Below are positions 49,969-57,636 of a stretch of 64,000 bases of DNA, piece by piece. The first letter of the stretch is position 1. The number at the start of each line of letters is the position of its first letter. The notes beneath the pieces are model-generated. The model worked only from the letters and a program-made list of their open reading frames with translations, had not been told where the DNA came from and did not search any database. Origin of the DNA: Litoreibacter halocynthiae (GTDB lineage Bacteria > Pseudomonadota > Alphaproteobacteria > Rhodobacterales > Rhodobacteraceae). The stretch spans positions 1,178,001-1,242,000 of the forward strand of contig NZ_SOBH01000001.1 of assembly GCF_004365635.1 (NCBI RefSeq), read 5' to 3'. The translations under genes were made by a program, and so were the position numbers.

Positions 49969-51282
49969 ATGAAATATACCCGCGCGGACTTTCCCGAAGG
50001 CTTCCTGTTCGCCGCCGCGACCTCGGCCTACCAAATCGAGGGTCATAGCTTTGGCGGGGCGGGACGCACCCATTGGGACGACTTCGCCGCCACGCCGGGC
50101 AACGTGGTGCGCGCCGAGGACGGGGCCATCGCCTGTGACCACTACCACCGCTTCGAGGAGGATCTGGACCTGATGGCCGCCATGGGTCTGGACGCCTACC
50201 GCTTCTCGACTTCGTGGGCGCGGGTCATGCCCGACGGGCGCGGCGCGCCAAATCAACAAGGCCTCGACTTCTATGACCGCCTTGTGGACGCCATGCTGGA
50301 GCGAAACCTTAAACCCATGGCGACGCTCTATCATTGGGAACTGCCCTCCGCGCTCGCCGATCTGGGCGGCTGGCGCAATCCGGACCTGCCGAAGTGGTTC
50401 GGCGATTACACCCGCGTGATTATTGAGCGCATCGGGGACCGCATGTTCTCCGTCGCCCCGATCAACGAGCCTTGGTGCGTCGGCTGGCTCAGCCACTTCC
50501 TTGGTCACCACGCCCCCGGCCTGCGCGATATCCGCGCCACGGCCCACGCGATGCACCACGTCCTGTGCGCCCATGGCCGCGCGGTGGAGGTTCTGCGAGA
50601 TTTGAACGTCCCAAATATCGGGGCGGTGTGTAATTTTGAATACGCCCACCCCGCCACAGACAGCCAAGCCGACCGCGACGCGGCACAGCTTTATGACGGC
50701 TACTACAACCGCTTCTTTCTGGGTGGGTTGTTCAATGGCGCCTACCCCGACACCGTCATGGAAGGGTTGGAGCCTCATATGCCAAAAGGCTGGCAGAACG
50801 ATTTCCCGCTGATCGGCCAGAAGCTGGATTGGCTCGGGCTGAACTACTACTCTTGCAAGCGGATCGCTGCCACAGATGGTGCATGGCCCGCCCATAAAGA
50901 GGTAGAGGGGCCGCTACCCAAAACCCAGATGGGTTGGGAGATATACCCCGAAGGCCTGCGTCATTTTCTGACATGGGTGGATGAACACTACACCAACGGC
51001 TTGCCGCTCTACGTCACTGAAAACGGTATGGCCAATCCCGACACGCCAGATACCCCCGACACGGCGCGCATTGACTACCTCAACCAGCATTTGGGTGCCG
51101 CCAGACAAGCGATTGCTGACGGGGCACCGCTCAAAGGCTATACATTCTGGTCCCTGATGGACAATTACGAATGGGCTTTGGGCTACGAGAAGCGCTTCGG
51201 TTTGATCCATGTCGACTTCGATACGCTTGAACGCACCCCGAAAGCCTCTTACCACGCCCTTGCACGCGCATTGAAAGCCTGA
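49969..51282 (+). CDS. Beta-glucosidase, glycoside hydrolase family 1
   Basis: A 437-residue cytoplasmic GH1 enzyme hydrolysing beta-glucosides (or galactosides). It begins FPEGFLFAAATSAYQIEGH. The acid/base glutamate is in APINEPWCVG (TFNEP motif with I for F) and the nucleophile glutamate in YVTENGMA. The ATG at 49969 has TAGAGG 8 bases upstream; it begins 10 bases after the aglR stop. Co-transcription with aglR and glk places beta-glucoside use under the same regulator as alpha-glucoside uptake. Confidence 0.93.
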   Translation: MKYTRADFPEGFLFAAATSAYQIEGHSFGGAGRTHWDDFAATPGNVVRAEDGAIACDHYHRFEEDLDLMAAMGLDAYRFSTSWARVMPDGRGAPNQQGLDFYDRLVDAMLERNLKPMATLYHWELPSALADLGGWRNPDLPKWFGDYTRVIIERIGDRMFSVAPINEPWCVGWLSHFLGHHAPGLRDIRATAHAMHHVLCAHGRAVEVLRDLNVPNIGAVCNFEYAHPATDSQADRDAAQLYDGYYNRFFLGGLFNGAYPDTVMEGLEPHMPKGWQNDFPLIGQKLDWLGLNYYSCKRIAATDGAWPAHKEVEGPLPKTQMGWEIYPEGLRHFLTWVDEHYTNGLPLYVTENGMANPDTPDTPDTARIDYLNQHLGAARQAIADGAPLKGYTFWSLMDNYEWALGYEKRFGLIHVDFDTLERTPKASYHALARALKA

Positions 51283-51287
51283 CCGAT

Positions 51288-52259
51288 ATGAACCGTCCAG
51301 CAAATACCTATTGCCTCGTCGCCGATATCGGCGGCACCAACACCCGCGTGGCCTTGGCGGAGGGCACTCGGCTGTTGACCGACACCGTGACCCGCTACGC
51401 CAATGTGGACTACCCGGGGCTGGAATCCGTATTGAACGCCTATATCGACGCGCAGCAGGTCGACTGCAAAGCCGCCTGTGTGGCCTTGGCGGGGCCTGTC
51501 AAAGACGGGCGCGGCTCGATGACCAATCTTGATTGGGAACTGGACGAGACAACGCTGGCCCGCGCCACCCGTTCCGAAACTACATGCCTGTTAAACGACC
51601 TGCAGGCCCAAGGTCACGCCTTGGGGGCGTTGCCGGACGGGGCCGTGAAGCAATTGATCGCCTCTGCCGAGGCCAAGCACGACCCGAACGCGACGAAACT
51701 GGTCATCGGGGTTGGAACCGGGTTCAACATCGCCCCCGTCTACGAAACCCGCGGCGGTCGGCATGTCCCCCCTTCGGAAAGTGGTCACGCCAACCTGCCC
51801 TTGCGATCCGACCGCGAACTGCGATTGGCCCAGTATTTCGAAACCGCCCATGGCTTCCCCGCCGTTGAGGATATGATCTCCGGTCGCGGGCTGGAGCGGG
51901 TCTATGCGTGGTTGGGGATCGAGGCGAACGACCCGCGCGAGGCCCGCGCGGCCGAAATCATGGCGGCGTTTGAAAACGGCACCGATCCGCGGGCGCGCGA
52001 AGCGGCCGAGATGTTCGTTCGGATGCTCGGCACGGTCGCAGGGAACCTGTCTTTGATCCACCTGCCCTTTGGTGGCGTTTTCTTCTCCGGCGGCGTGGCG
52101 CGCGCCTTTGCGCGGCATTTCGTGCCGCTGGGCTTTGCCGAGGCCTTCCGCGACAAAGGGCGCTTCGCGGGGTTTATGCACAACTTCGAGGTTGGTGTCA
52201 TTGAAGACGACTTTGCGGCACTGACAGGCTGTGCGAACTATCTGGCAGGCTTGGAATGA
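51288..52259 (+). CDS. glk: Glucokinase
   Basis: A 323-residue Glk-type hexokinase phosphorylating the glucose released by AglA and the beta-glucosidase. The phosphate loop is LVADIGGTNTRVAL, the second ATP/sugar region is VIGVGTGFNIAPV, then ESGHANLPL and the C-terminal FGGVFFSGGVARAF. It starts 5 bases after the beta-glucosidase stop. It feeds glucose 6-phosphate to Zwf and the Entner-Doudoroff route encoded elsewhere in the window. Confidence 0.95.
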   Translation: MNRPANTYCLVADIGGTNTRVALAEGTRLLTDTVTRYANVDYPGLESVLNAYIDAQQVDCKAACVALAGPVKDGRGSMTNLDWELDETTLARATRSETTCLLNDLQAQGHALGALPDGAVKQLIASAEAKHDPNATKLVIGVGTGFNIAPVYETRGGRHVPPSESGHANLPLRSDRELRLAQYFETAHGFPAVEDMISGRGLERVYAWLGIEANDPREARAAEIMAAFENGTDPRAREAAEMFVRMLGTVAGNLSLIHLPFGGVFFSGGVARAFARHFVPLGFAEAFRDKGRFAGFMHNFEVGVIEDDFAALTGCANYLAGLE

Positions 52260-52410
52260 CGCCTTTTAGGTGATTCTCTGACCGCCGATATCTAAGCCAC
52301 CCAGTCTTCTCCAAACCCCGAAAATTAGTATCTTCACGGGTGTGAATTTGGTTTCACACCTTATTCACGCCTCCTAATGCATTGTTTTTATTAAATTTAC
52401 CCCCCAGCTC

Positions 52411-52425
52411 TTAACGTAGGGTTAA
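52411..52425. promoter_or_regulatory. CtrA-type box upstream of the eCIS operon
   Basis: TTAA (52411-52414), seven bases, TTAA (52422-52425) followed by C. Identical in layout to the box at the cckA start. It lies 361 bases before the tail sheath ATG and 151 bases after the glk stop. CtrA binding is inferred. Confidence 0.5.
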
Positions 52426-52459
52426 CTTGGGTCTTGCCCGATCTACGGGGAATAACGCA

Positions 52460-52509
52460 GAGTTTTCGTCATAAGCGAAGAGTGAACCGCTTATTTTTAT
52501 GACGTAACT
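52460..52509. repeat. Extended imperfect palindrome, possible glk terminator
   Basis: Nested arms: GAGTT/AACTC outermost, CGTCATAA (52467-52474) with TTATGACG (52497-52504), and ATAAGCG (52471-52477) with CGCTTAT (52488-52494). The last pair is followed by TTTTAT, so in the plus direction it could terminate glk transcription. The alternatives share bases and are mutually exclusive. Confidence 0.5.
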
Positions 52510-52587
52510 CTACTTGCCGCCCGGCCGCACTGCTCTCGACGAGGATTACCCCTTTGCAGGCTGTCGGGCACCGCAAGCTCCGCGTTA

Positions 52588-52675
52588 CGGCACGCTGAGG
52601 TGCCCCCCAGCACCGTCCCAATTCGTGCCGCAGCGTTTGGTCCTCTCGTGTGGTTCTCCCCCGCACCAGAGGACC
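52588..52675 (+). other. Candidate structured RNA in the eCIS leader
   Basis: CGGCACG (52588-52594) pairs with CGTGCCG (52624-52630) and encloses an inner hairpin GGTGC/GCACC (52599-52614). Directly after it, GGTCCTCT (52639-52646) pairs perfectly with AGAGGACC (52668-52675). Three strong stems in 88 bases, ending 95 bases before the sheath ribosome-binding site. It could be a 5'-UTR element or a small RNA on either strand. No known family recognised. Confidence 0.35.
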
Positions 52676-52785
52676 AGCGGGCTTCGCCGTACTGGCAAAC
52701 CAAACTAATGCCTCCTGTTCCGTGCCTGTCGGCTCGGAGCCGGACCAAATCTGCTGACATTCATGCTGCCAAGGAGCCAGAGCCC

Positions 52786-54381
52786 ATGTATCAACACCCC
52801 GGCGTCTACATCGAACACGTCCCCTCAAATGCGTTGGCCATAGAAGCGGCCTCGACCTCTGTCACAGCCTTCATCGGTCATGTGCGGCGCGGTGCGCCCG
52901 TGACCAAATCCGGCGGCACGCCCACCTTCATCACCTCGCCGTCTCAATACACCACGCTGTTCGGGCCCGGTGACGGATCGGCAAGCGGGGTGAAAAACCT
53001 TGCGGCAGACAAAGTGGATTACTTCGGGTTGGCCGTGAACGCCTATTTCGCCAATGGCGGCACCAAGGCCTATATCGTTCCGGTCCAAGGGTCAGGCGGC
53101 ACCAAAGCCTCCGCTCAACTGAAGATATCCGGCGCGACGGACCCGAAATCGGTGGCTGTCACCGCCAAGGACAACGGCACATGGGCCAATGATCTCATGG
53201 TGACGATGTCAAGCGACAAGGACGCCAAGACCTTCTCCATTACCGTTGGCACATGGGCCGCCCAGCCCGACGGAACCAAGAAGCTTGATCAGGTCATCGA
53301 AAGCTTTACCGGCTTCGATTGGGAAGTTGGCGACGGAACCGCCGCCGCAAAACTCAAAGCCGCGACAGATCTGGCAACCGAGACCATCAAGAAGGGCTCT
53401 ACCCTGATTGAGGTCGCCTTCGGTGCGGATGTCGACATGCCCTCTTCCGACAAAGAGGTAAGCGACATCACCGCAAGCGGTGCAGACACTGCAGCCCCCG
53501 CAAAGGCGCAATATACCGAAGCACTGGGACAGCTTGAGGACTACCGCGATGTCTCCATCATCGTGCTGCCCGATGTAAAACCAGATACCGCCGGCAAGGT
53601 CATCTACCAAGAAGCCATCGGCCATTCCGAAAAGATGCAAAACCGGATGGTCATCGTCGATCCGGGCGACGCGGCGATTACCACGCCCAAGGAAGCAAAG
53701 GACGCGGTTTTCACCAACTCGCCCTATGCCGCGCTGTATTACCCGCGCGTCAATATCGGCAACCCGCATTTCGACGCGGAGCTTGCCCCCGACCAACCCC
53801 GCAGCTTCCCCGTTGGCCCTGCTGCCGTGGCCGCTGGCATGTGGGCGCGGATTGATGGCACCCGCGGCGTCTGGAAAGCCCCCGCAGGTCTCGAGGCTGG
53901 TGTGCGTGGCACATTCGGCCCTGAACGGCTGATCGGCAATGGCGTGCAAGACAACCTCAACGAATGGGGCGTGAACTGCCTGCGCTCCATCACCGGCCCG
54001 ACGGTCATCTGGGGCGCGCGCACCACTGCGACGAAGGCCAAACCGCAATACCGTTATATCTCGGTCCGGCGGACGCAAAACATGATCGGCGAAAGTCTCT
54101 ACAATGCCTTGCAGGCCGTGGTGTTCGAGCCGAACGACCACAAGCTTTGGGGCGGATTACGCGCCTCGGTCGGCAATTTCATGGATGGGCTGCACCGCTC
54201 TGGTGCCTTCCAAGGTGAAAAAGCCAGCGACGCGTATTTCGTCAATTGCGGCTTGGGTTCCACCATGACGCAAGGCGACATTGACGCGGGGATCGTGCGG
54301 GTTGCCGTCGGGTTCGCCCCGTTGAAACCCGCCGAGTTTGTCGTTGTCCAGATCAGCCAGAAAGTCGGGCAGACGGCTTAA
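52786..54381 (+). CDS. eCIS contractile tail sheath protein
   Basis: A 531-residue sheath of the phage tail sheath/Afp2-4 family. The N-terminus YQHPGVYIEHVPS followed by STSVTAFIGH is the family opening that forms the inter-subunit linker arm. The C-terminal domain (from about 370) includes GVNCLRSITGPTVIWGARTT and ends in VGFAPLKPAEFVVVQISQ, also conserved. An inserted domain lies at about residues 110-260. AAGGAG lies 9 bases before the ATG. Only one sheath gene is seen, whereas Afp and PVC have three. Confidence 0.93.
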   Translation: MYQHPGVYIEHVPSNALAIEAASTSVTAFIGHVRRGAPVTKSGGTPTFITSPSQYTTLFGPGDGSASGVKNLAADKVDYFGLAVNAYFANGGTKAYIVPVQGSGGTKASAQLKISGATDPKSVAVTAKDNGTWANDLMVTMSSDKDAKTFSITVGTWAAQPDGTKKLDQVIESFTGFDWEVGDGTAAAKLKAATDLATETIKKGSTLIEVAFGADVDMPSSDKEVSDITASGADTAAPAKAQYTEALGQLEDYRDVSIIVLPDVKPDTAGKVIYQEAIGHSEKMQNRMVIVDPGDAAITTPKEAKDAVFTNSPYAALYYPRVNIGNPHFDAELAPDQPRSFPVGPAAVAAGMWARIDGTRGVWKAPAGLEAGVRGTFGPERLIGNGVQDNLNEWGVNCLRSITGPTVIWGARTTATKAKPQYRYISVRRTQNMIGESLYNALQAVVFEPNDHKLWGGLRASVGNFMDGLHRSGAFQGEKASDAYFVNCGLGSTMTQGDIDAGIVRVAVGFAPLKPAEFVVVQISQKVGQTA

Positions 54382-54436
54382 GGCCGCCTGCGTAAACTTT
54401 CAGACCTAAAGCATTTCCGAAAAAGGATTTTATCCA

Positions 54437-54949
54437 ATGCCAGCCCCTATGTTTCCTGCCAATGCCCACCGCTACGACCCTTACCGGACCTTTAAGTTCC
54501 AAGTTGTAATCGGAGGCAAAACCATCGCCGGATTGTCCAAAATGGGCGCCCTGAAAAAGACCACTGAAGTGGTCAACTGGCGCGCCGCCGGTGATCCCAG
54601 CTACCAACGCGCCATGCCCGGCGGCACTAAGTTCGAGAACGTCACGCTGGAGCAAGGCCTCAGCCACGACCCCGCGTTCGAAGAATGGGCCAATTCTGTG
54701 AACAACGTGGCCGATGGTGACGCAGGCATGAGCCTTTTGAACTTCCGCCGTGATGTGGTAATCAATGTGCTGAATCTGCAAGGCACACCGGCCATTTCCT
54801 ATGTGCTTCGTCGGGCCTTCGTGACCGAATACCAAGCCCTCCCTGAACTGGACTCAAACAGTATGAATGCTGTTGGAATTCAGTCGGTTACCCTCGCCTA
54901 TGAAGGTTTCACCCGTGACGCCGCTGTGGCCGAGCCCGCAGAGTCGTAA
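54437..54949 (+). CDS. eCIS inner tube protein (gp19-like)
   Basis: A 170-residue tail tube protein of the phage T4 gp19/Afp1-5 family: FKFQVVIGGKTIAGLSKMGAL near the start, then ALKKTTEVVNWRAAGDPS and KFENVTLEQGLSHDPAFEEW, the typical signature. It stacks in hexamers inside the sheath. AAGGA precedes the ATG. It lies 55 bases after the sheath gene, and its TAA overlaps the next ATG (TAATG). Confidence 0.93.
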   Translation: MPAPMFPANAHRYDPYRTFKFQVVIGGKTIAGLSKMGALKKTTEVVNWRAAGDPSYQRAMPGGTKFENVTLEQGLSHDPAFEEWANSVNNVADGDAGMSLLNFRRDVVINVLNLQGTPAISYVLRRAFVTEYQALPELDSNSMNAVGIQSVTLAYEGFTRDAAVAEPAES

Positions 54950-55737
54950 TGCCCGACCGCGCCCCAATTACCCTTGCCGTTGGTTTTCCAACTGCAACCC
55001 CCCGTGCCTTGACGGGGCGGGTCGAGCTTGCTTTGACCAACGCCTTGCGCCTGCCGACCCGTCCCGAGCAGGTGAGCGGCGTTTTGGGCGCGGTCTTTAC
55101 AACCATCGGCGGCCTGCCAGTAACCAGTGACCTAGTCGACCGTCTGGCCACCGGTGCCCGTGCGTGGTGTCTCATCCGCGCCGCACTCTCCTTCCTGCCG
55201 GGCATGCGCTGGTTTCAGGCCAGCTGCACGTCCTGCGGGGAGGCTTATGATCTGTCCGTCTCACTGGCCGACACCCCGCGCTCGGATATCCCGTCCGCGT
55301 TTCCGGTTGTTGAAGTCGACACCTCGCTTGGATCGTGCCGCTTCGAGGTACCGAACGGATCAACCGAGCGGGCCTTGGCCTGCGCAAAGGGCTCCGACGC
55401 CCCCCGCGTTCTGGCGGCATCCTGTGGACTGGGGCCTGATGCGGTTGCCCAAGCCGATCAATTCACCGCGTCCGATCTGGCATTGATCGACGCCCAGCTG
55501 GACGCCGCAACACCGGATATCCCTGACACGCTCACCACCCTTTGCCCCACCTGCGAGGCCGAAACCACGGCCCGAATTGACCCGCTCAGCTTCGCCTTCC
55601 CCGATGCGACCACGGTGCTGCGCCATGTCCATTCCTTGGCTTCCGCGTATCACTGGAGCGAGGATGCGATCCTCGACCTGCCCACTGGCCAACGCCAAGC
55701 ATACGCCAGTCTGATAGCGGAAGGGACACGCCGATGA
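54949..55737 (+). CDS. T4 gp26/gp51-like baseplate-associated protein with two CxxC pairs
   Basis: A 262-residue protein. The C-terminal helical part HSLASAYHWSEDAILDLPTGQRQ resembles the T4 baseplate hub chaperone/gp26-51 family that precedes assembly genes in contractile systems. Two CxxC pairs (C93/C96 and C199/C202) flank acidic beta-rich sequence and probably bind zinc. It overlaps the tube gene by one base and the repeat protein by ATGA. Role in assembly is inferred from position. Confidence 0.65.
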   Translation: MPDRAPITLAVGFPTATPRALTGRVELALTNALRLPTRPEQVSGVLGAVFTTIGGLPVTSDLVDRLATGARAWCLIRAALSFLPGMRWFQASCTSCGEAYDLSVSLADTPRSDIPSAFPVVEVDTSLGSCRFEVPNGSTERALACAKGSDAPRVLAASCGLGPDAVAQADQFTASDLALIDAQLDAATPDIPDTLTTLCPTCEAETTARIDPLSFAFPDATTVLRHVHSLASAYHWSEDAILDLPTGQRQAYASLIAEGTRR

Positions 55738-56675
55738 GCCTGTTGAGCCGCCTTTTGCCCCGTGCAGGGCATAACACCACTGCGTTGGCCCAGCCCAAAG
55801 GCATCGCCCGTCAACAAGAGCCTGCCGGATTGATGCATTCCATAAGCAGGATGGACGACGAAGAGGTGCAACCGCTGCGGCGTATCGAGGAAGACGACGA
55901 GGCCAGCCCGTTGCGCCGCATTCCAAGCGCCCCTTTGCAGCGGGCGGAGGAAGAGGACCCCGCGCAGCCTTTGCACCGTACGGAGGACGAGGGTATGCAG
56001 CCGCCGCACCGCGCGCCGGAGGACGAGGCGCAAGCCCTGCATCGCACAGTCGAAGATGAAGCCCAGCCCCTGCATCGCCTTGAGGAGGAAGAGGCTGCCC
56101 AACCTCTGCACCGCGCGGAGGCCTTTGACGAAGCACAACCGCTGCACCTAACGCAGGATGAAGAGGTGCAACGGCTGCACCGCGCGGAGGAAGACGACGC
56201 GCTACACCTTCGCCGCATGGAGGAAGAAGAGGCACAGCCACTCGCCCGCTTGTCGCCACCGGATGACCAGCAGCTTTCGGCGCAGAACGGCCCGAAACCC
56301 GCCGCGCTTTCCAGCATGGATGACCAGCCACCCGGGATGACCTTGCGCCGAGAGCAGGCAGCGAGCGCACCGATGGCCCCGTCCGCCGCGACACCGGTCG
56401 CACCGCCCATGACCGAAGCCGGCCCCTTGCCGCAAACCGAGCCGACCCCCGCGCAGTTTGATCAGGTCGAGCCAAACTTCACAGAGCCGGACCCGCAGCC
56501 CCCTGCTCGATTTGACCCGCCACAACAGTCGCCGCTCGCAGCCGAAGGCCCCGCCAAGGTGGTCATTGATCAGGTCGACGTGGTCATCCACGAACCTGCC
56601 CGCGCATCAGCGCCCGCAGCCCTCGTGGCGGACCTCTCCGCGATGGCGCGCCGCCGTTACCTAGGGGGGGTCTGA
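55734..56675 (+). CDS. eCIS-associated acidic repeat protein
   Basis: A 313-residue protein with three zones. Residues 41-175 hold twelve imperfect PLHR-x-EED units, spaced 11 or 12 residues except for one 8-residue step (starting at 47, 59, 67, 79, 90, 101, 112, 124, 136, 147, 158, 169). Residues 180-270 are Pro/Gln/Ala-rich. Residues 275-287 form a beta strand (VVIDQVDVVIHEP) followed by a helix ending RRRYLGG, a C-terminal type often seen in the gene just before DUF4255 in contractile systems. The repeat resembles the acidic PLQR-EEEE linkers of DUF4157 eCIS cargo proteins. Function unknown; tether, scaffold or cargo adaptor are all possible. Confidence 0.75.
   Translation: MSLLSRLLPRAGHNTTALAQPKGIARQQEPAGLMHSISRMDDEEVQPLRRIEEDDEASPLRRIPSAPLQRAEEEDPAQPLHRTEDEGMQPPHRAPEDEAQALHRTVEDEAQPLHRLEEEEAAQPLHRAEAFDEAQPLHLTQDEEVQRLHRAEEDDALHLRRMEEEEAQPLARLSPPDDQQLSAQNGPKPAALSSMDDQPPGMTLRREQAASAPMAPSAATPVAPPMTEAGPLPQTEPTPAQFDQVEPNFTEPDPQPPARFDPPQQSPLAAEGPAKVVIDQVDVVIHEPARASAPAALVADLSAMARRRYLGGV
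55854..56258 (+). repeat. Tandem hendecad-like coding repeat
   Basis: About twelve degenerate units of 33-36 bases encoding Pro-Leu-His-Arg followed by acidic residues. Arg/His at fixed positions and leucine every 11 or 12 residues are conserved more than the DNA. The tract is a natural site for slippage or unequal recombination. Confidence 0.8.
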
Positions 56676-56676
56676 G

Positions 56677-57636
56677 ATGGCGATTGATGCAAGCTCCCTC
56701 TCCGTCGCCATGCAGGGCTTCGCAGACCATTTGGCGGCGAATTTCACGCAGGATGTGACCGTCACTGTCGAAAACCCGAGCGCCGCCGCGGAGCAAGCCA
56801 AGGGATCCGATAAAGCCGTCCTCAACGTCTTTTGCTACCGGATTTCACCGTCGGGCATACACCCCGATCTGTCGCCGAACGAGCCGACCTTCATCCGTGC
56901 CCATGTGCTGCTGACCGCCTTCTCCAATGCCACCGATGCGGCGATCAAGGACAAGGATTTGCGGGTGCTCGGCCACGCCGTCCGCGTGCTGCAATCGCAA
57001 CCGGTGATCCCGACTATCCTACCCGGTGGTGTTCCGGCACCAGAAGTCAGCCAGTACCGCCTTCAAGCCGTGCTGCAAGCCACCGAGATGGAGGAGATGA
57101 ACCATATCTGGTCCATCCAAGGCAGCGAAATGTCTTACCGTTTATCAGTAGCTTACGAGCTGGCCTTAATCCCCGTCGAGCCACTAACATATCTGCCGCC
57201 ACCAGCCCCCGTGGAAAGCGTGGTTCTGGATCTGGGCGCGGACGCCCTACCCGACGCTGAAATCGGCGCGACCCCCATTGCCATCACCGCACCGGATGCG
57301 CCTGTGAACTGGCTGCCGTTCTCGATGATCCGGTCGGGCGACGCGTTGAGCTCCGATGTCACCGTTCCCGATGGCGCGGCGCAGGTGCAACTCGCCATCG
57401 CCGGCCCTAAGGGAGAGGCCGTCCAAGTCACCGTGGCATGGACCCGCGCCGATGGAACCCCCCAGTCGCAAGCGGCCCAAGCTGCGAGCGTTACGGCGAC
57501 GGCCCTCGATCTGGACACACCGACCGCAGCAATAACGCTCGACAGCGCGGCCAGCGGCGACGTGGCAACGCTTATCGTGCGGCCCGACGGGACCGACATG
57601 CCCGCAGGCAACACAGTCCGGGTGGTGGTGACATGA
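56677..57636 (+). CDS. DUF4255 (Pvc16/Afp16-like) tail terminator/cap protein
   Basis: A 319-residue protein. The N-terminal 200 residues match the DUF4255 family: SVAMQGFADHLAANF, LNVFCYRISPSG, RAHVLLTAFSNA, YRLQAVLQATEMEEMNHIW, and SYRLSVAYELALIPVEP. In Afp and PVC this protein caps the distal end and sets sheath-tube length. Residues 200-319 are an extra beta-rich domain of unknown role, probably immunoglobulin-like. DUF4255 next to an AAA+ ATPase is the best single marker of eCIS. It overlaps the ATPase ATG (ATGA). Confidence 0.9.
   Translation: MAIDASSLSVAMQGFADHLAANFTQDVTVTVENPSAAAEQAKGSDKAVLNVFCYRISPSGIHPDLSPNEPTFIRAHVLLTAFSNATDAAIKDKDLRVLGHAVRVLQSQPVIPTILPGGVPAPEVSQYRLQAVLQATEMEEMNHIWSIQGSEMSYRLSVAYELALIPVEPLTYLPPPAPVESVVLDLGADALPDAEIGATPIAITAPDAPVNWLPFSMIRSGDALSSDVTVPDGAAQVQLAIAGPKGEAVQVTVAWTRADGTPQSQAAQAASVTATALDLDTPTAAITLDSAASGDVATLIVRPDGTDMPAGNTVRVVVT

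Larger units (their letters stand above)
52260..52785. other. 526-base intergenic leader before the eCIS operon
   Basis: No convincing gene lies here; the short frames have no recognisable content. It holds an 8-base inverted repeat GGTGTGAA/TTCACACC (52339-52360), a perfect TTAA-N7-TTAA box (52411-52425), an extended imperfect palindrome at 52460-52509 with a T-rich right arm, and a hairpin-rich stretch at 52588-52675. The sheath gene's AAGGAG ribosome-binding site is at 52771-52776. The first half is distinctly AT-rich. Confidence 0.7.

Noticed and set aside
52339-52360. GGTGTGAA/TTCACACC repeat as a terminator of glk
   Set aside because: No T-run follows; left as an unassigned inverted repeat within the intergenic region.
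52639-52675. Hairpin containing GGTTCTCCC, reminiscent of 4.5S SRP RNA
   Set aside because: The conserved GGAAGGAAGCAG-type apical region of SRP RNA is absent on both strands nearby.
55854-56258. Tandem repeat that might be read as a CRISPR array
   Set aside because: Units are contiguous, degenerate, in frame and encode an acidic PLHR-EED repeat; there are no unique spacers and no cas genes.
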